Shown here: piece after piece, positions 36,301-49,100 of the stretch
Numbering within the stretch: position 1 is the first letter of the stretch
Layout of the letters: each line of letters starts with the position of its first letter
Assembly (NCBI GenBank): GCA_946807835.1
Contig: OX327694.1
Span: forward strand, 2,926,001-2,990,000
DNA length: 64,000 nt
Reading direction: 5' to 3'
Origin: Ailanthus altissimus
Taxonomy: Eukaryota; Streptophyta; Magnoliopsida; Sapindales; Simaroubaceae
Notes under the pieces: generated by a model
Database searches by the model: none
What the model saw: only the letters and a program-made list of their open reading frames with translations
Told to the model about the DNA's origin: nothing
Position numbers and translations under genes: made by a program

Positions 36301-38372
36301 ATTTATTTATTATTTAATTTATATTTTCAGTAGAAGGCGAAAAATCGTGGCCGTCAAAAAGGCGCAAGTGAAAGGAGGTTGAGCACATGAACGACTGTGG
36401 TGAAATCTGGACCATTTGATCTTTTGAACGTAGAAGGAACCCATAGATTGAGGAAGGAGAAAAAAGGAAATGAGGTCGTTGTCTCAGGTTCGCTAAATGT
36501 GGTCACACTGTTTTGAGAGGGAGAAGTGGAGACTCGAACTGCCATTTACTCGCCGATATAACACAACCATGACTCTCCACCTTCACACGCAAAATGATAA
36601 CGATGTCGTTTTTAGTTTAAATACAAAAATACCCATTTCCCTTGTAAATTCCATCCTTTTTAAAAAGAAAAAAAAAAGTGCGGGTTTTATGGGTGGATGA
36701 ATTACCCCTCTCTATGTAAATGGGTGCAAATTTTTTGATGGTTAGAAATTGATGTGGGCAGTTAATTTAATGTGAAGTGCAATTTTAAATGATAAATTAA
36801 ACTTAAACAAATATTGAGCCATTGTTTTCACTTTTTTTATTTTTTATAATCTAAACAGTTTTTTCACTCAAGATCAAAGCCCATTCCAAGTGAAATAAGG
36901 CTCAAGACACACCGGTCCATATTTTGGAGTATAAGATCTTGACCTAAAATAAGGTCAAAGCCTAAGCTTAAACTAATCACATACGGGACAAGAATCAAAA
37001 GTTCATTCACGTTTTTTTCAAACAAATACTTACTTTTTATCAATGTATAAACCCCAATAAAGTCATCCATATTTTTCCAAACACACTAAACTTCAAGGAA
37101 TTCAAAGGCTTGCATCTAAACTTGAATCACGTAGCTTGAGAGATATCCGTCAATCATCATCTAATAAAAAAAATCTCTAAAATTTTGAGATACTAACCAA
37201 TCTCGTCAACTTTGAGTCTATCATAAATTACGATAAAGATTAAATTTAAGTTTCTCACGATGAATGGTAAGAATCAATAATAAAAAAAATAATGAAATTT
37301 TTTTATATAAACACTTTTGAGATTCTTTATCCTTTCAATTACACCTACACTTATTAATTTAAGCATTTGATGGTCTTTATTAAAATAACTACTAGTGAGA
37401 TTTAACTTTACATATTTTTTATTTTATGAGTACCAAAGCAACCAAACAAAATTCATCACAATATTATCTTATAGTGAAAATCTAATTACGTTTCTCTAAT
37501 AAATAAATTAAAATTTTATTAGCTTAATAAATTAAATTTTCGAGTCAATATAAAAAATAATAAATACATGGATGTGTCCAATTACTACTATCTTAGAGAT
37601 TAGCTTGTGATTGATGGCATTCAATTAGTCAAGGTTTACTTTTTAGATCAAATCACTTCGATAAGTTTAAATACTACCTACCAAAGAAACCCCGTTGGTA
37701 TATTAATATGAAACACAAGTGTCTTAAATTTTATAAAATTTCAATTTTTTATACGGACCACAAGGCATTGGGTTTAATAAAGCCATTTACGTGATTCAAG
37801 CCAAAAACTTAGCGGTGTGATGTGGCGATAAGTAATTGGAAAAGAAGTAAATATTTTTGGGGCTCACAATTTAATTAAGTGGTGGGGTTCTCAATGATTG
37901 TCCTTGTTTTGTTTTAAATATAAAGAGGGGTTGGGACTTGGACTTGCAATTGATGTAATTATGTGGGGGCACCTAAATTACATTTAAGATTATTCTTATA
38001 TAATTAATTATTAAATAATATAATAAATAATTTTAAAAATTATATTATTTTACTATTTAATAATTATTTGACACAATTATTTGAGATAAAAATATTAAGA
38101 TATCATTTAAAATATATAATACTACTCTTAATATTATGTTATTTATTATAAATGTTATTCTAAATTTTTTTTATCTCAAATAATATATTAAACAATCACT
38201 GAGTGATAAAATAATACAATAATTGATTTTAAAAAATTATGCTATTTAACCACTAAATAATTATTTAATATATTAATTTAAAATATAAAATTTAAAATAA
38301 TATTCAACAAATATAGTACTACTCTTTAATTTAATTAAAAAAATAATGTAATTTTTAAAATATTTTAAATTT
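33361..38372. other. Five kilobases of AT-rich spacer with MITE-like DNA and GC-richer patches
   Basis: No supportable gene. Patches with different composition: 34970-35170 (cgttaaagggcgcgaacctg, gaggcggcgacgcggtatgg) and 36330-36560, which holds a 63-codon minus-strand frame without any recognised feature. At about 36180-36295, 37985-38130 and 38140-38330 the sequence has the AT-rich, end-complementary look of the MITE family, too diverged for boundaries. Confidence 0.4.
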
Positions 38373-38535
38373 GAATAATGTTGCACTTCATAAATAATAT
38401 TTCAAAATTTTTTATTTAAATTAATGTGTCAAGTAATTTTTAAATGATAAAATAGTATAAATTTAAAAATTACTTATTAAATTATTTTACTATGCAATAT
38501 TATTTTATATAAAATTTAAAAATATAACATTATTC
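38373..38535. mobile_element. AT-rich MITE, 'taatgttacac' family (copy 3)
   Basis: The left end aataatgttgcacttcataa and the right end (reverse-complemented aataatgttatatttttaaa) are imperfect inverted repeats around an AT-rich core of about 160 bp. Confidence 0.5.
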
Positions 38536-38639
38536 TTTAAATTTAAAATGAATTTAAAAGAAATTATATGTATCTCTATATTCAAGGATAAAATGGTCCT
38601 GTGAAAAGATTGGAGAAAGTGAATCACAGAATCTCTTGT

Positions 38640-39010
38640 ATTTATGTGGAGATAAAAAAAAAAGTAAAAAGGGTAAGATCGTCAAACTGAGTAATCTTGG
38701 CCCAAGAAACCTCTTTGGTGCCTCCAACTTAGTCAGAAGATGGGTGGGTCCCGACGAAGGCAATTATACAAATGTCCGTCAATCGCATAATACCACGTGT
38801 CCACATAAATCACGCACGCCATTTTCTGACGAGAAGCCTGATTGGCTGAAACACCATATTTTTGGTGGTCCGGCAAGTACGCAGCTGGACAAAGAATTTG
38901 CCGCGGTGAGCGCACCCATGACTCATGTAGGCTACGCAAACTGCAATTGCAAATACGTCAGCATATTTCTGGTGAGATTTCTGACCAATTTTGACCAACT
39001 AAATTTGGTC
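38640..39010. promoter_or_regulatory. GC-richer island with ABRE/W-box-like motifs, no adjacent gene
   Basis: The island contains taccacgtgtcc (about 38792), a gtcccgacg block, and ttttgaccaa near its right end (a W-box). A 125-codon plus-strand frame crosses it, but has no motif and mirrors a minus-strand frame of equal quality. A regulatory or relic region is the best reading. Confidence 0.3.
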
Positions 39011-40609
39011 TAATAATTTTCCACAAGATTTTCTTTTTCCCTAACATGGGCGAAACCACATCACTCCTCTGTTCTGTATGATTAAACCAACCAGACAGTC
39101 AAGTCATTTTTGGAATTGGAATAAGGCATAGCCTTTTTCCCTTTTTTTGTTTTTTAATATATAGCATTACAAAGTGTACATTTAATTACAATTGTCAATA
39201 AATATATTATAATTATTAACAAATTATAATTATGAATTACAATTATCATTTGAAATAATTATATTACAACTATCAATTAAATGAAAAAACTGCCAACCAT
39301 CTTAATAATTGAAGAAAATAAAAACCCGAACCCTGACTCCAACTAAGGGTATACAGCCATTGCCACTAGAACAAAACAATTAAGTGCATAAGACAACCTT
39401 TTCTGATTATCACATCTTGTTTCTGGAGTGGGTTTCTCATTACTGTAAAATGAATTATTTTGTTCGTGCAATGGACTCCCAAGCGTGATGATGAAGAAGA
39501 CACCCATATACGAGGGAATATATAGGGGGAACATATATGAATGATCTTGTTCATCATCTTAGAACAAGACGTAGATTTTTGATATATGATTCCTCGACCC
39601 GTTTTATAAAAGCAAATCTCTTGCTCACCCAAAGATGAACAAAATCCTGTGACTTGCTGCATTTTTTGTTGAAAGATATATTGCCCCTTAGTCTTTAACC
39701 CTAATAATTGTTCTTTGGTGTGTTGCTTACTTGTGGAAATTATTGAAAAAAAGAAAGAAACAAAGATAATTTAATAATAGTTTCACCTTTATGCTAAGGA
39801 AGTCGGTTGGTAGGGTCAAAGAAGTTAAAGCCACATCAATTATTGGAATCTATAGCTGTAGTCAAAATATTTGGTCACAAGGAGGAAGTTCAATGTCAGT
39901 TTCACACTTGTAATACGGGCATTAGCAAGAAGATTAGAACATGACACAATAGAGAAATATCATCACAAATAAGATAGATTCGCTGCATAAGCATAAGCGT
40001 TTCCCATGCCTTTTTTTTTTTTTGCTTCATATTACCCAAATTACAATTCGCAAGAGGCTTTCCCCAAATATATGTATTTGCTTGGAATTAGAAATCCAAA
40101 AATGTAAACATCTTAGCTGAGTAGCAGTGTTCTAAAACTTCAACCACCATGAGCTTGTGATGAAAAAATTGCACAAAATTCACAAGCAAACAATAGCAAA
40201 AGAAGAACCAATAATATTACAAACAATAACAAGGCAGAATACCAGAAAATTGAAAGGATGCTGCTTAATGATATCATAAAACAGTAGAGAAGAGTTCAAG
40301 TTAGACCATTACAAAATGCCGTTCAAGAAATGTTGTAATCCGAAATACTAACTCCTAGTAAGATCAGGAAGGGCCAATCAAAATCTGAAATGATCAACTC
40401 TTCATCGAGAAGGATTTACTATCTATGCAACTTGCATCCAAAAATATCCAACACTAACGTAGAACATAATTTTAGTACCCATTTCTCCACCCACTATATA
40501 ATATAACTAAATGATGCCTGCATAGCATATCCCTAGCTTTTCCAGTATCTACAATTAGGAAAGCTAAATGAAACTAGCCGTCTATTTACGAAAAGCCATC
40601 GACAGTATT
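39011..40609. other. Spacer and probable 3' UTR of AGO6
   Basis: 39011-39750 has no recognisable gene. The part adjoining 40609 is most likely the AGO6 3' UTR; its end cannot be set. Confidence 0.45.
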
Positions 40610-41536
40610 TCAACAGAAGAACATCGAACCCTCAACATTCTTGTGAAGCCTAGGGAGCTCAGGAACGGGAACACTCCCTGCTGATGTAATGCTCGTGTCA
40701 GAAGAGTCTTCAAACTTGATAAACTGACTCATCTGAGCAGCAGCAAGGTGTGCGTAGCATATGGGAGCAACTGGGAGAAAGGTAGTAGTAATAATAGTAA
40801 GTTAGAGAAATACTAGCTGAACAGAAGGCAATTCCTACAGATTTTCTTTTTTATGACAGAAAAGTCACGACTAGGTGTCACAAACTCACCAATTGAGATT
40901 GCAGTAGTACTCCTTTGATAGCTGAATTAGGTGGAAAAAAATTGATACTATCAATTGAAAGATCAAAGAAACTGCAATAAAAGATGAGAAGCAAATAGGA
41001 GCCAGAAAGCTTACACATATGACAAAGAGTGGATGAGATTTTGCAAGTCATCAGGAGAGAAACCAATCTCATCAAGCAAGACATGGTAGTGTGCCGGTCT
41101 TGAAGTTCCCTATTTTAGGGGGAAAATATTTGAACCATTGAGTATGGGATGAGAAGCCGCATGTTATGCAATATGAGTAAAGAACACATTTACTTAAACT
41201 TCTCATTGTTGGACACACGGTAAATCAAAGAAAAACTTCAACCTTATTAGATAAAAATAGCCACTACATTTGTCAATCGTACACTCCAGGCACTTTTACT
41301 ATAGTTCCATGCACCTAATTAAGGCAATTATATCTAAAACAGCAGAAGGTTTTTTTGGGGGGCAGAGAAACTGAAAGAATTGGATACTTAATTTTTTTTT
41401 TTAAAAAGGCAGAAGCAAATGATCATAAGAAAATAGAAAAACAAAAGGGAACTTACAATCATCCCAGCATGTGCACACATATAGAAATCATAGTTTCTTG
41501 GGTGCACAATTTTCGTGTCTACAACTGTCCCTGTAT

Positions 41537-41571
<35 letters not shown>

Positions 41572-44500
41572 TAGTTTCAATACAGCTAGAACTGAGTTAA
41601 ATAAAATAAAATAACAGCACACAGAAGCAGCACACCAGGAGGAACATTTTCTGGGCCATTAGCTTGGAATAGCTTTGTGTGGTGATTCTTCTGAGCCACA
41701 ATCACTGTGAACTTGGGAACGTCAGCCTCACCAAGATGCTGGTAAGCCTGTAATTGAAGAAGCTGATTAACTTTCCTGTATGTTACAGGCAGAAGGTACT
41801 ACTTGCATACCAAGAAACTGAGACTGGCTTGCAACAGGAACACACATGGGCATAAGTGCAGTAAGCATTTAACCCTCCATGGACTCTACTAAGGTCATCA
41901 GAATTAGCAGTGGCAAATAGCAAGCAAAAATGAAAATTAAGGGGCACTTGTACACTAGCAGTAGTTACAACAGATAGTAAAATCAACATATTTTGGAAAT
42001 TCCAGTGATTTAAAAAACTTGTTTCAGTTACCTTTATTATTTGTTCCAGCTCAATGTTCAAAACCTGATTAAATTGTGATTCACTCACTCCATCCCTAGT
42101 AACAAAATCAGTACTGTTAATCACAAGAAACATAGTATTCAACAAGGCAATAAATAACAATGCAAAAGAGCCAAGAGCGACCTGCAATTCTTTATCAGGA
42201 AAGAGTTCATGCCTGATGCAACTATGAAAACAGAACAATGAGTAAAATTTTAAACCAACCATTACAAAAAAATCAGTTACTCTGAAGTACCAAAACGTAT
42301 CTGTTTGAATAAACAATTGAAGACATTTATCTTACTCAATTGGATATCACGAAAGTTCATGCAAAAAGAACATGAAATATTAAACTCTCTTCTGTTCTCT
42401 TTCACATACATACCCACACCTTTGCTCCAATTTTAATCAGACTCAAAATATTAATATTATTAATTATTAATTGGCACCAATGAGTATGTCAACGGCATTC
42501 ATGAACAGGAGGCCATAGTTTTATTACTACAAGGTGTTAAGCTCACAGAAGAGCTTTCAACTTTATCATGAAAAACAGTAAACATACACTGTCTCTATGT
42601 AGTAAATGACAAGTCTCAAACACTTCCAAGTTTCTCTAAGGTCTTCCCAGAGAATTTGAGTGAAACGCCACACTTTTTGTTGTAATTTAGATGTAAAATG
42701 CATAACATAAAACAAAAGTAATGGCTCTGATCAAAACAAGACTGGCATTCATTCATCTATATCACTTCATACAATCAATAATTTCAATTTTTTTATAAGC
42801 AGCAAAATCATAAAACATAGCTGTTAGACCAGCAAGATCATCTATATTCTGATATTAAATTTAGACTATAGCATTCAGTTTTAATTATATTAAATATTTT
42901 CTAATCCTATATTATAAAGCAATAAAACTCCATGTGATAACATAAACAAATAACATCCAAAATTATATTTAGATTCAAACCATTGACAGCTTTCTTTTTC
43001 TGTGATTAATAAATTGAAATAACTGAAGATGTCATCATATAATGCAATAATACCTGAAGAGAATAATGTGTTTGGGTTTGCGTTGATTACTTGTTCTGTA
43101 GAAGTCCAGGAGCAGCTCCCTGTGATACAACATACAAAGAGTTCACACCTTAAGCAGAACATAAAAACAACACTTTCAAAACTGGAAGTTCGTAACTATG
43201 ATAATTTCTTTTTAGCATCTTCTGTATGAGAACATGGTAAACAAGATTAGAGGTGTTACTAAAAATACACAGAACTGTCAAATTACAATATTACTAAAAG
43301 TTTTGCAAGTACCACATGGTTAAAAAGGGGCAAAAGTAGACATTTTAAGGAGTCCAAAGAACACAAGTATAACAATGTTGTAAAACAAAATAAAGATATG
43401 GCAAAATAGCAAAGTATGAAATGGAGTTTCAACGGCATCATATCAGTGTAACACAGTTGAGATCATTTCAGAAAGATAGATCTTTCACATATTCACTGTT
43501 AAATAAACCAACACATATTGAACTGATATATTCAAGTAATATGGCAAGAGAGCAGAGATTAATTTTCTTGACACTACAGTGTTTGTATAGGGTCAAAAAT
43601 ATCTGAAGAAAGAAATCTATAAGATAAATGACATGAAGATCTGAAAGCTAATATAAATTGTAACTAGATTTAAAAGATTTACAGATAGGTATCTTAAAAG
43701 TATAGTTTGAGTCTCATGTCAATGTTTAAACATCATACTCTAGAGATTGACATGTAAACAGCACACTAACTCCACAAACACAGTTATAGCTTTGTGTAAA
43801 TACCTGATGATACCATCATCATTCCCATTCGCCAAAGGCTTGTATAAGGCATCAATCATCTCTACCTTAGAAGACTGTGTTCGTACAGATGCCCTATACC
43901 TTGAAATCAAAGGCCAAGATAAAGAGCCAACAACCTGAAAGTTAAAAGTTGTGCAGGGCATCAGCAACATGGCTACTTAACACCATAAAACTGGGTGAAA
44001 TAAGAAAATGAATTAATTACCGCAGCTATTGATGGGATATCTGATCGACCAGGAGATCCATGAGAAACGTCCATCCCCAAAATCATTGTAGGAGTATCTT
44101 TTATCAGGGGAATGTGTGAGGAGTGCTCTATTGCCAACAAAGAATTTATACCTCCAAGCTAGGAAAGCAGACAAAAAAAAAATTGCATATCTGAAGGAGA
44201 AGATAAGAATTAAAATTCTTTAAGTGTCTAGTTTCCAGACTTACCTTAGAATTGATCTTAAGCAGTACATTTGTAAGATACTGATCATTAATCTTAGAGG
44301 GTGAAATGCATTGTGTGGCAATTCCAAAGTCACTTAGACTTTTCTTCTTCCAAGGCCCTTGACAATGTAAACAAACATAAGTAGGTAATATGACCAAAAA
44401 ATGAAAATCTTTATAAATCAGGATGAAGGCATACCATATACATCAGAATTTTTCCTCTCTGCCAAGACACAAAGAATGAATTCAGGAGGACCAGGAAGCT

Positions 44501-47249
44501 TTTCTGTAATCTGCTCAAACATCCTTTCCACTCTGACAACAGGACTGGCTCTTCTAGATTGTTGATCCTCCTCAATTAAGGTAAAAGGGCGTTCAAAATG
44601 CTTCATGAATCAAAAAATAAAGCAATAGCGAGTCATGAGTCGGAAAGAGAGAATAAATTTATAAAGTTTGGTAGGAAAATGCAATCCAAGCATATGATAA
44701 CCTACAATGCCCTTATTCCTTCCACAGTTGATAAGCTCACGAGATATGTGACTTGTATCACAGCGAGCAGAAAAGTTAACAACGATCCAACGTTCGATGC
44801 GGATAGGATTTAGAAGTCTCTGCAAAAGAAGGTGACAAAGAGGACCAGAAACTGTTAAATAAGATAATTCAACTTTGTATTGTGAATCGTAGGGAGAAGA
44901 GGAGAGACTTTGAGAAAGTGATTATAATCGAGTGTACACTGTAAATACCAAGACAGTACCTTGTTGTTAAAGTTCCAGCGTCCATTACGAGGGATACAAT
45001 CCTCACTGTTACCAACCTTCAACTGCGAATTAAAGAGAATACATCATAATGCAGATTAGTAATTTTTTGACTTGAACCTCATTAATCCCGTCTTTTCACA
45101 AAGACAAAAAGTGGGTAACAATGTTTACCTTCGGGATATCAAGGACACGACCTTCAACCTGTGTCAGTTGCTTCTCAATAGAAATACCGCATGCTGTGAG
45201 CACAGGATCCTCATCATAACGGTAGCTTTTCATAGCCTGCTAGACTCAGTCAGCAAAGATGTTGGAGCATTCAAGATACGCAAAATATAAACAGAGACAT
45301 TGTTGGATACTCACTTCAGTGAGAGTTCGTATCCTTTCCTGAGGCTTCTGCCTTGATTTTTCAACTAAGGATGCCCTTTGCATTGAGGATAGTGATTTTG
45401 TATAACGCTGAAGTGATACAAGTGAACAAAGCTGCAAAAAAGAAGGGAGCAGAAATCAAAACCTTTGAAAGTTGGAGCGATTTCAGTTAGTAATGAACCA
45501 AAAGTTCAATTGTATTTCAAGCACAAGAGATTATTAACCTCCAACGGTAGATAATTTGGCCGTTTTGGTTTGCCGACATCAAGGCATGGCAGGTATGCAG
45601 AATAAGTGAGCTCTATGCCACAGTGTTTAGCAAAATACTCGTACACAGTAATCTCCACTGTCTGCCCTTCATTTGCACCATCAGTATTTTTCACTTTCAT
45701 AGGAAAACTAACAGAGAAAATGAGACTAAAATTAGAGAATAAGCAAAGAATGATGTACAACTAGGAATTAGATCTCATAAAAGGAAAAAAGCTCATTTGA
45801 AATTAAGCTCATACAATTGCTGATTACAAGGCTTCTCACTGAGACCTATGATTTTAAACTCCATATTGCGGTGCTGTGCCTTAACCCTCAAATTTTTCAG
45901 CATCTTCTTGGCCTGCACTCTCCAGAAAATTAAGATTTTGTGCGAGAACCCTACGCAGAATTTGAGCAAAGCAGTTGAAAGGGGTTTCTTACCTTTGCCC
46001 AGTCAATAAAGCGAGGTTCCTTTACATTCTGGTTAGCTATCAGAAAATCAATCACAGGTCCAGGTTTAAGGATCATTGTAGTAGATACATCTGCATGAAG
46101 AAATGAAAGAAGAAATATTAGCAAACATCAGAGAGGTACCTTAAAGAAAATACACAAACTAAAATGAGATTATAACTAGCTGTACCCATATTGAGAGACA
46201 AGCCACCCTGAGTAGGACGGAAGCTGGAATGAAAGCCTCGAACACCAGATACGCCGCCTCCAACATCGACAAAGTTCCTGGAGTCATCATGAAAGAATGA
46301 CTGCCTAACCAAAAGACATCCCCTGCACACCCAACAGCCACAGATGAATAAACTTAAGAGCTAGAAAATTTAGCATACACTAGACACATAGGAAACACCT
46401 ACATAAATTTCTTTTTAAAAAAAGAATAAGTACCGATTGGCTGCTTGCTGCCTCAGTACAATATCCAGCACTCTCAATGCATCCTGAGCACTGTTATCTA
46501 CCTCATTTCCTCTGAGGGCAAGAGCTACTGACTTCAAGGGTATCTTAGCAGCATAGCTGATTTCAACGTTGAAGGTCTTTGACTGATATGAATGCTTTGA
46601 CCTCTTACCAGGGCCAACGGGATTGTCCTTGCCAATAGGGTTTCCATTTTCCCTATTACACCAGGAGCATGCAACATAAGTTCTTAATAATGTCTGAATC
46701 AAGAATCAAAAAGAAGAGAATGGAAAAAAGACATACTGTTTTGCACACGTCTCCTCAAGCACCACAGTAAACTCAAACTTGTTCTGCGGCAGAGGACCCA
46801 CTGTGTAAAGACTTTTCTCTCCATCATATGCAAACCTCTTGCCAGCAAGTTCAGATGAGTAAGTTTGGTAAAGCCTATCAACTACTTTTCTCCCAATTCC
46901 CTTGCCTTCAACACTTCTGTTGTCTTCTGCAGAAACAGTAACCTGCAAATGGTATGTTAAACAAAATCTGCAGTGACATACAATTAAACTACTAGAAAAC
47001 AGGAAAAGAGCTGGAAACTAAACATACAGTGTACTGGTAAAATACTGCATCTGAGACATTGACATGAACTTTAAAGTGATTAGCGAGCATACTTATGGGG
47101 CGGCCACTCTTCCCAACCCCACGTCTATTGATGATAGAATGTATGGGAGCGCCAACATGTTCTGGCTTCACATTTGGTGGTACGACCGCAGGTGCTGGGG
47201 GTAAAGCTGGGGACTGGCCCGCCTCCTCAATACCTACAGCTTTCTCCAT
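40610..47249 (-). CDS. AGO6: ARGONAUTE 6 (AGO4-clade siRNA effector), 22 exons, 900 aa
   Basis: Exons (minus): 47028-47249, 46737-46942, 46434-46652, 46186-46322, 45993-46090, 45815-45912, 45539-45707, 45315-45431, 45129-45236, 44960-45022, 44706-44819, 44435-44600, 44245-44357, 44021-44158, 43804-43934, 43054-43119, 42032-42095, 41636-41747, 41457-41530, 41015-41109, 40890-40921 and 40610-40770. All are GT-AG and total 2703 nt without a break. Order: Pro-rich N terminus, N domain ([26 protein letters not shown]), PAZ about 255-375 ([16 protein letters not shown]), MID, PIWI about 555-870. Catalytic residues: D640 in GMDVSHG, D723 in RDGVSES and the His pair 812/814 in PAHYHVL; the end is SMFFC. 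Phrases such as [38 protein letters not shown] and the IPLI block fit AGO6 better than AGO4/AGO9. From the family: it is nuclear, loads mainly 24-nt siRNAs and directs DNA methylation with Pol V. Confidence 0.96.
41540..41568. repeat. (GA)n/(CT)n microsatellite acting as polypyrimidine tract in AGO6
   Basis: About 14 GA units on the plus strand. On the transcribed strand this is CT-rich and lies 8-10 bases upstream of the AG acceptor of the exon beginning at 41530. Confidence 0.9.
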
Positions 47250-49100
47250 CTTCTGCTACAGAGAGATAAATGATTAACAAGGTATAACAATGAGCTAATT
47301 ATCAGTACAAGAAATACATAATTTGGATTTATGCACTGAAAGCCGTACAAAGTATATTATAAAATGGTAATGCAGAGATAATCCTAGTATAATTAAAAAA
47401 CAAATGACACTTAACAAGAGAAGATTGCACCAAACAGATGATAGTTTATTGAAAATTTCTTTTCAAACTACCGACCTAGAAAGTCAATCACTTTCATGAA
47501 AAGAATCTACGCATGCAGGATGTAAATCTAGAAAGAAAAAAAAAATAATCTGACCACCTGAAGGACCAAAATTCATAGCAAAACACACAGTCAGCATATA
47601 TTTGTTTTGCCAATGCGAGTGTTATGTTAACATTTTCTTTTAAACAATAACATAGTTCAATGAAATCGCAACCAAACAATTGCGATCTCAAGAAGCATCA
47701 AAGTAAGTGGGCAGGTTTATTCCAAGTAAAACAACTAAAAAATAATCATACAGTTCAAAAACATATCACAAATAAGCACCTAACACTGAAATTAATAGAA
47801 GAACACAAATCCAGTACAAACACACAGACTACATATATTTGTTGGAGAATTAGTGTTTCAAAAGATTTTAAAATTAATAATAATAATAATAATAACAACA
47901 ACAAGAAGAAGAAAGAATAAAGAATAAAAAAAATAACCCAGCAGATGATTAAATACCTTTAACATAAAGTACTACCCACAATAACCAAAAAATGAAATGC
48001 AAAATCATTGTATATATACACTAATATTTTCATGTTCATGGCATAGTCATCGTGCCATCTAAGTTTTGAATTTATTGAAAGCTAAAAAATAGTCAATTGA
48101 AACTGTTCACAGCAAGGAAGTATTATTTCGTATACCATATGACATAAATAGTTTGAACAGGTATGTACATACATATATACACACATGCATCTACAAATAC
48201 ATACCAATTCGATACGTGCTTACATAAGCACACACATAACAATTAACATAAATGAACACAAAAACACATACTAAGTTGAACCAACTCGTCACATGCATCT
48301 AAATACATACGAAAGCAAATACGTAAGTTACATAAAAAAAAAAAATCCACAAAAATAGACACAGTCGGAATTCAGCTCAGAATAACGGCCCAACATTTAG
48401 CCATAACAAAGCAAAAAATGGAGCCAAACACAGAAGTGCTACTGATTAATGAACTGCCGTGGACAAACTAAGGAGGAGAAAATTAAATAAATTTATATAA
48501 TTATGACTAAAAAATATAGAAGAATAAATAATATTTTCAAGTGAGAAATTACGGACCGTTAAAATCACAAAAATAAAAAATCATCTTAAATATTAACAAA
48601 GAATACTGAAGCGATAATACATTCAGGAAAAAATATTTAAAAAATAAATAAATATTAAGAAAATAAGTACTTCGCGAAGATTCTATTGCAAGCGACTGAA
48701 TGAGAAAATAACAAAATCTATGAACATAAAAACAAAAATAGTAGCAATGTAGTTCAAAATACACAAGAATCACACTCTCAACAAGTCAACACGGCGATTT
48801 AGTCAAACAAAAATGAAGGAGAAATCTAGAACTTCTGAAAAAAAAAAACTGAACCGGGGCAAAAGCCAAGCAAAGCAAAGCAATAGAATCGTTAAAACAA
48901 GCAAAACGAAGCAAAATCGTACCGAGATGCGTTGGTATTTGAACTATTTTGTGCGAGATTTTGAACTGAACAATTATGAAAAGCAAGCATGGAAGAGGAA
49001 ACGGAGAGACTTGCTCTTCGTTTTACCTCCTTTTTGGCCTGGGAAAAGGAAAAAGTGGAGGACTGAGAGAGATTGAGAGTGGAGGGAAAGAGCCTTGTGT
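47250..49100 (-). promoter_or_regulatory. Probable AGO6 5' UTR with a 1.77-kb leader intron
   Basis: Immediately upstream of the start codon is a strong acceptor (pyrimidine-rich tctctctgtag, exon resuming at 47255). A good donor (ggag followed by gtaaaac) lies at 49026-49027, preceded by a CT-rich leader around 49040-49100. The implied intron, 47256-49026, is AT-rich, holds an (AAT)n/(AAC)n/(AAG)n triplet tract at about 47873-47917, and has no coding frame. Leader introns are common in plant genes. This model is inferred from splice signals only. Confidence 0.5.

Noticed and set aside
36354..36545. 63-codon minus-strand frame starting MAVRVSTSPSQ
   Set aside because: It opens plausibly but has no recognisable domain, no follow-on exon and lies in a gene-less patch.
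38636..39013. 125-codon plus-strand open frame
   Set aside because: Equally long frames exist on the minus strand, with no motif and no splice context; treated as a gene-less island.
39366..39662. 98-codon minus-strand frame
   Set aside because: No family signature and overlapping alternative frames; regarded as spacer.
42890..43606. Open frames between AGO6 exons
   Set aside because: They lie mostly in introns or read through exon edges; the spliced AGO6 model explains the coding signal.
40610..47249. Calling this gene AGO4 or AGO9
   Set aside because: The domain order fits the clade, but the N-domain phrases, the [13 protein letters not shown] region and the [12 protein letters not shown] region follow the AGO6 pattern.
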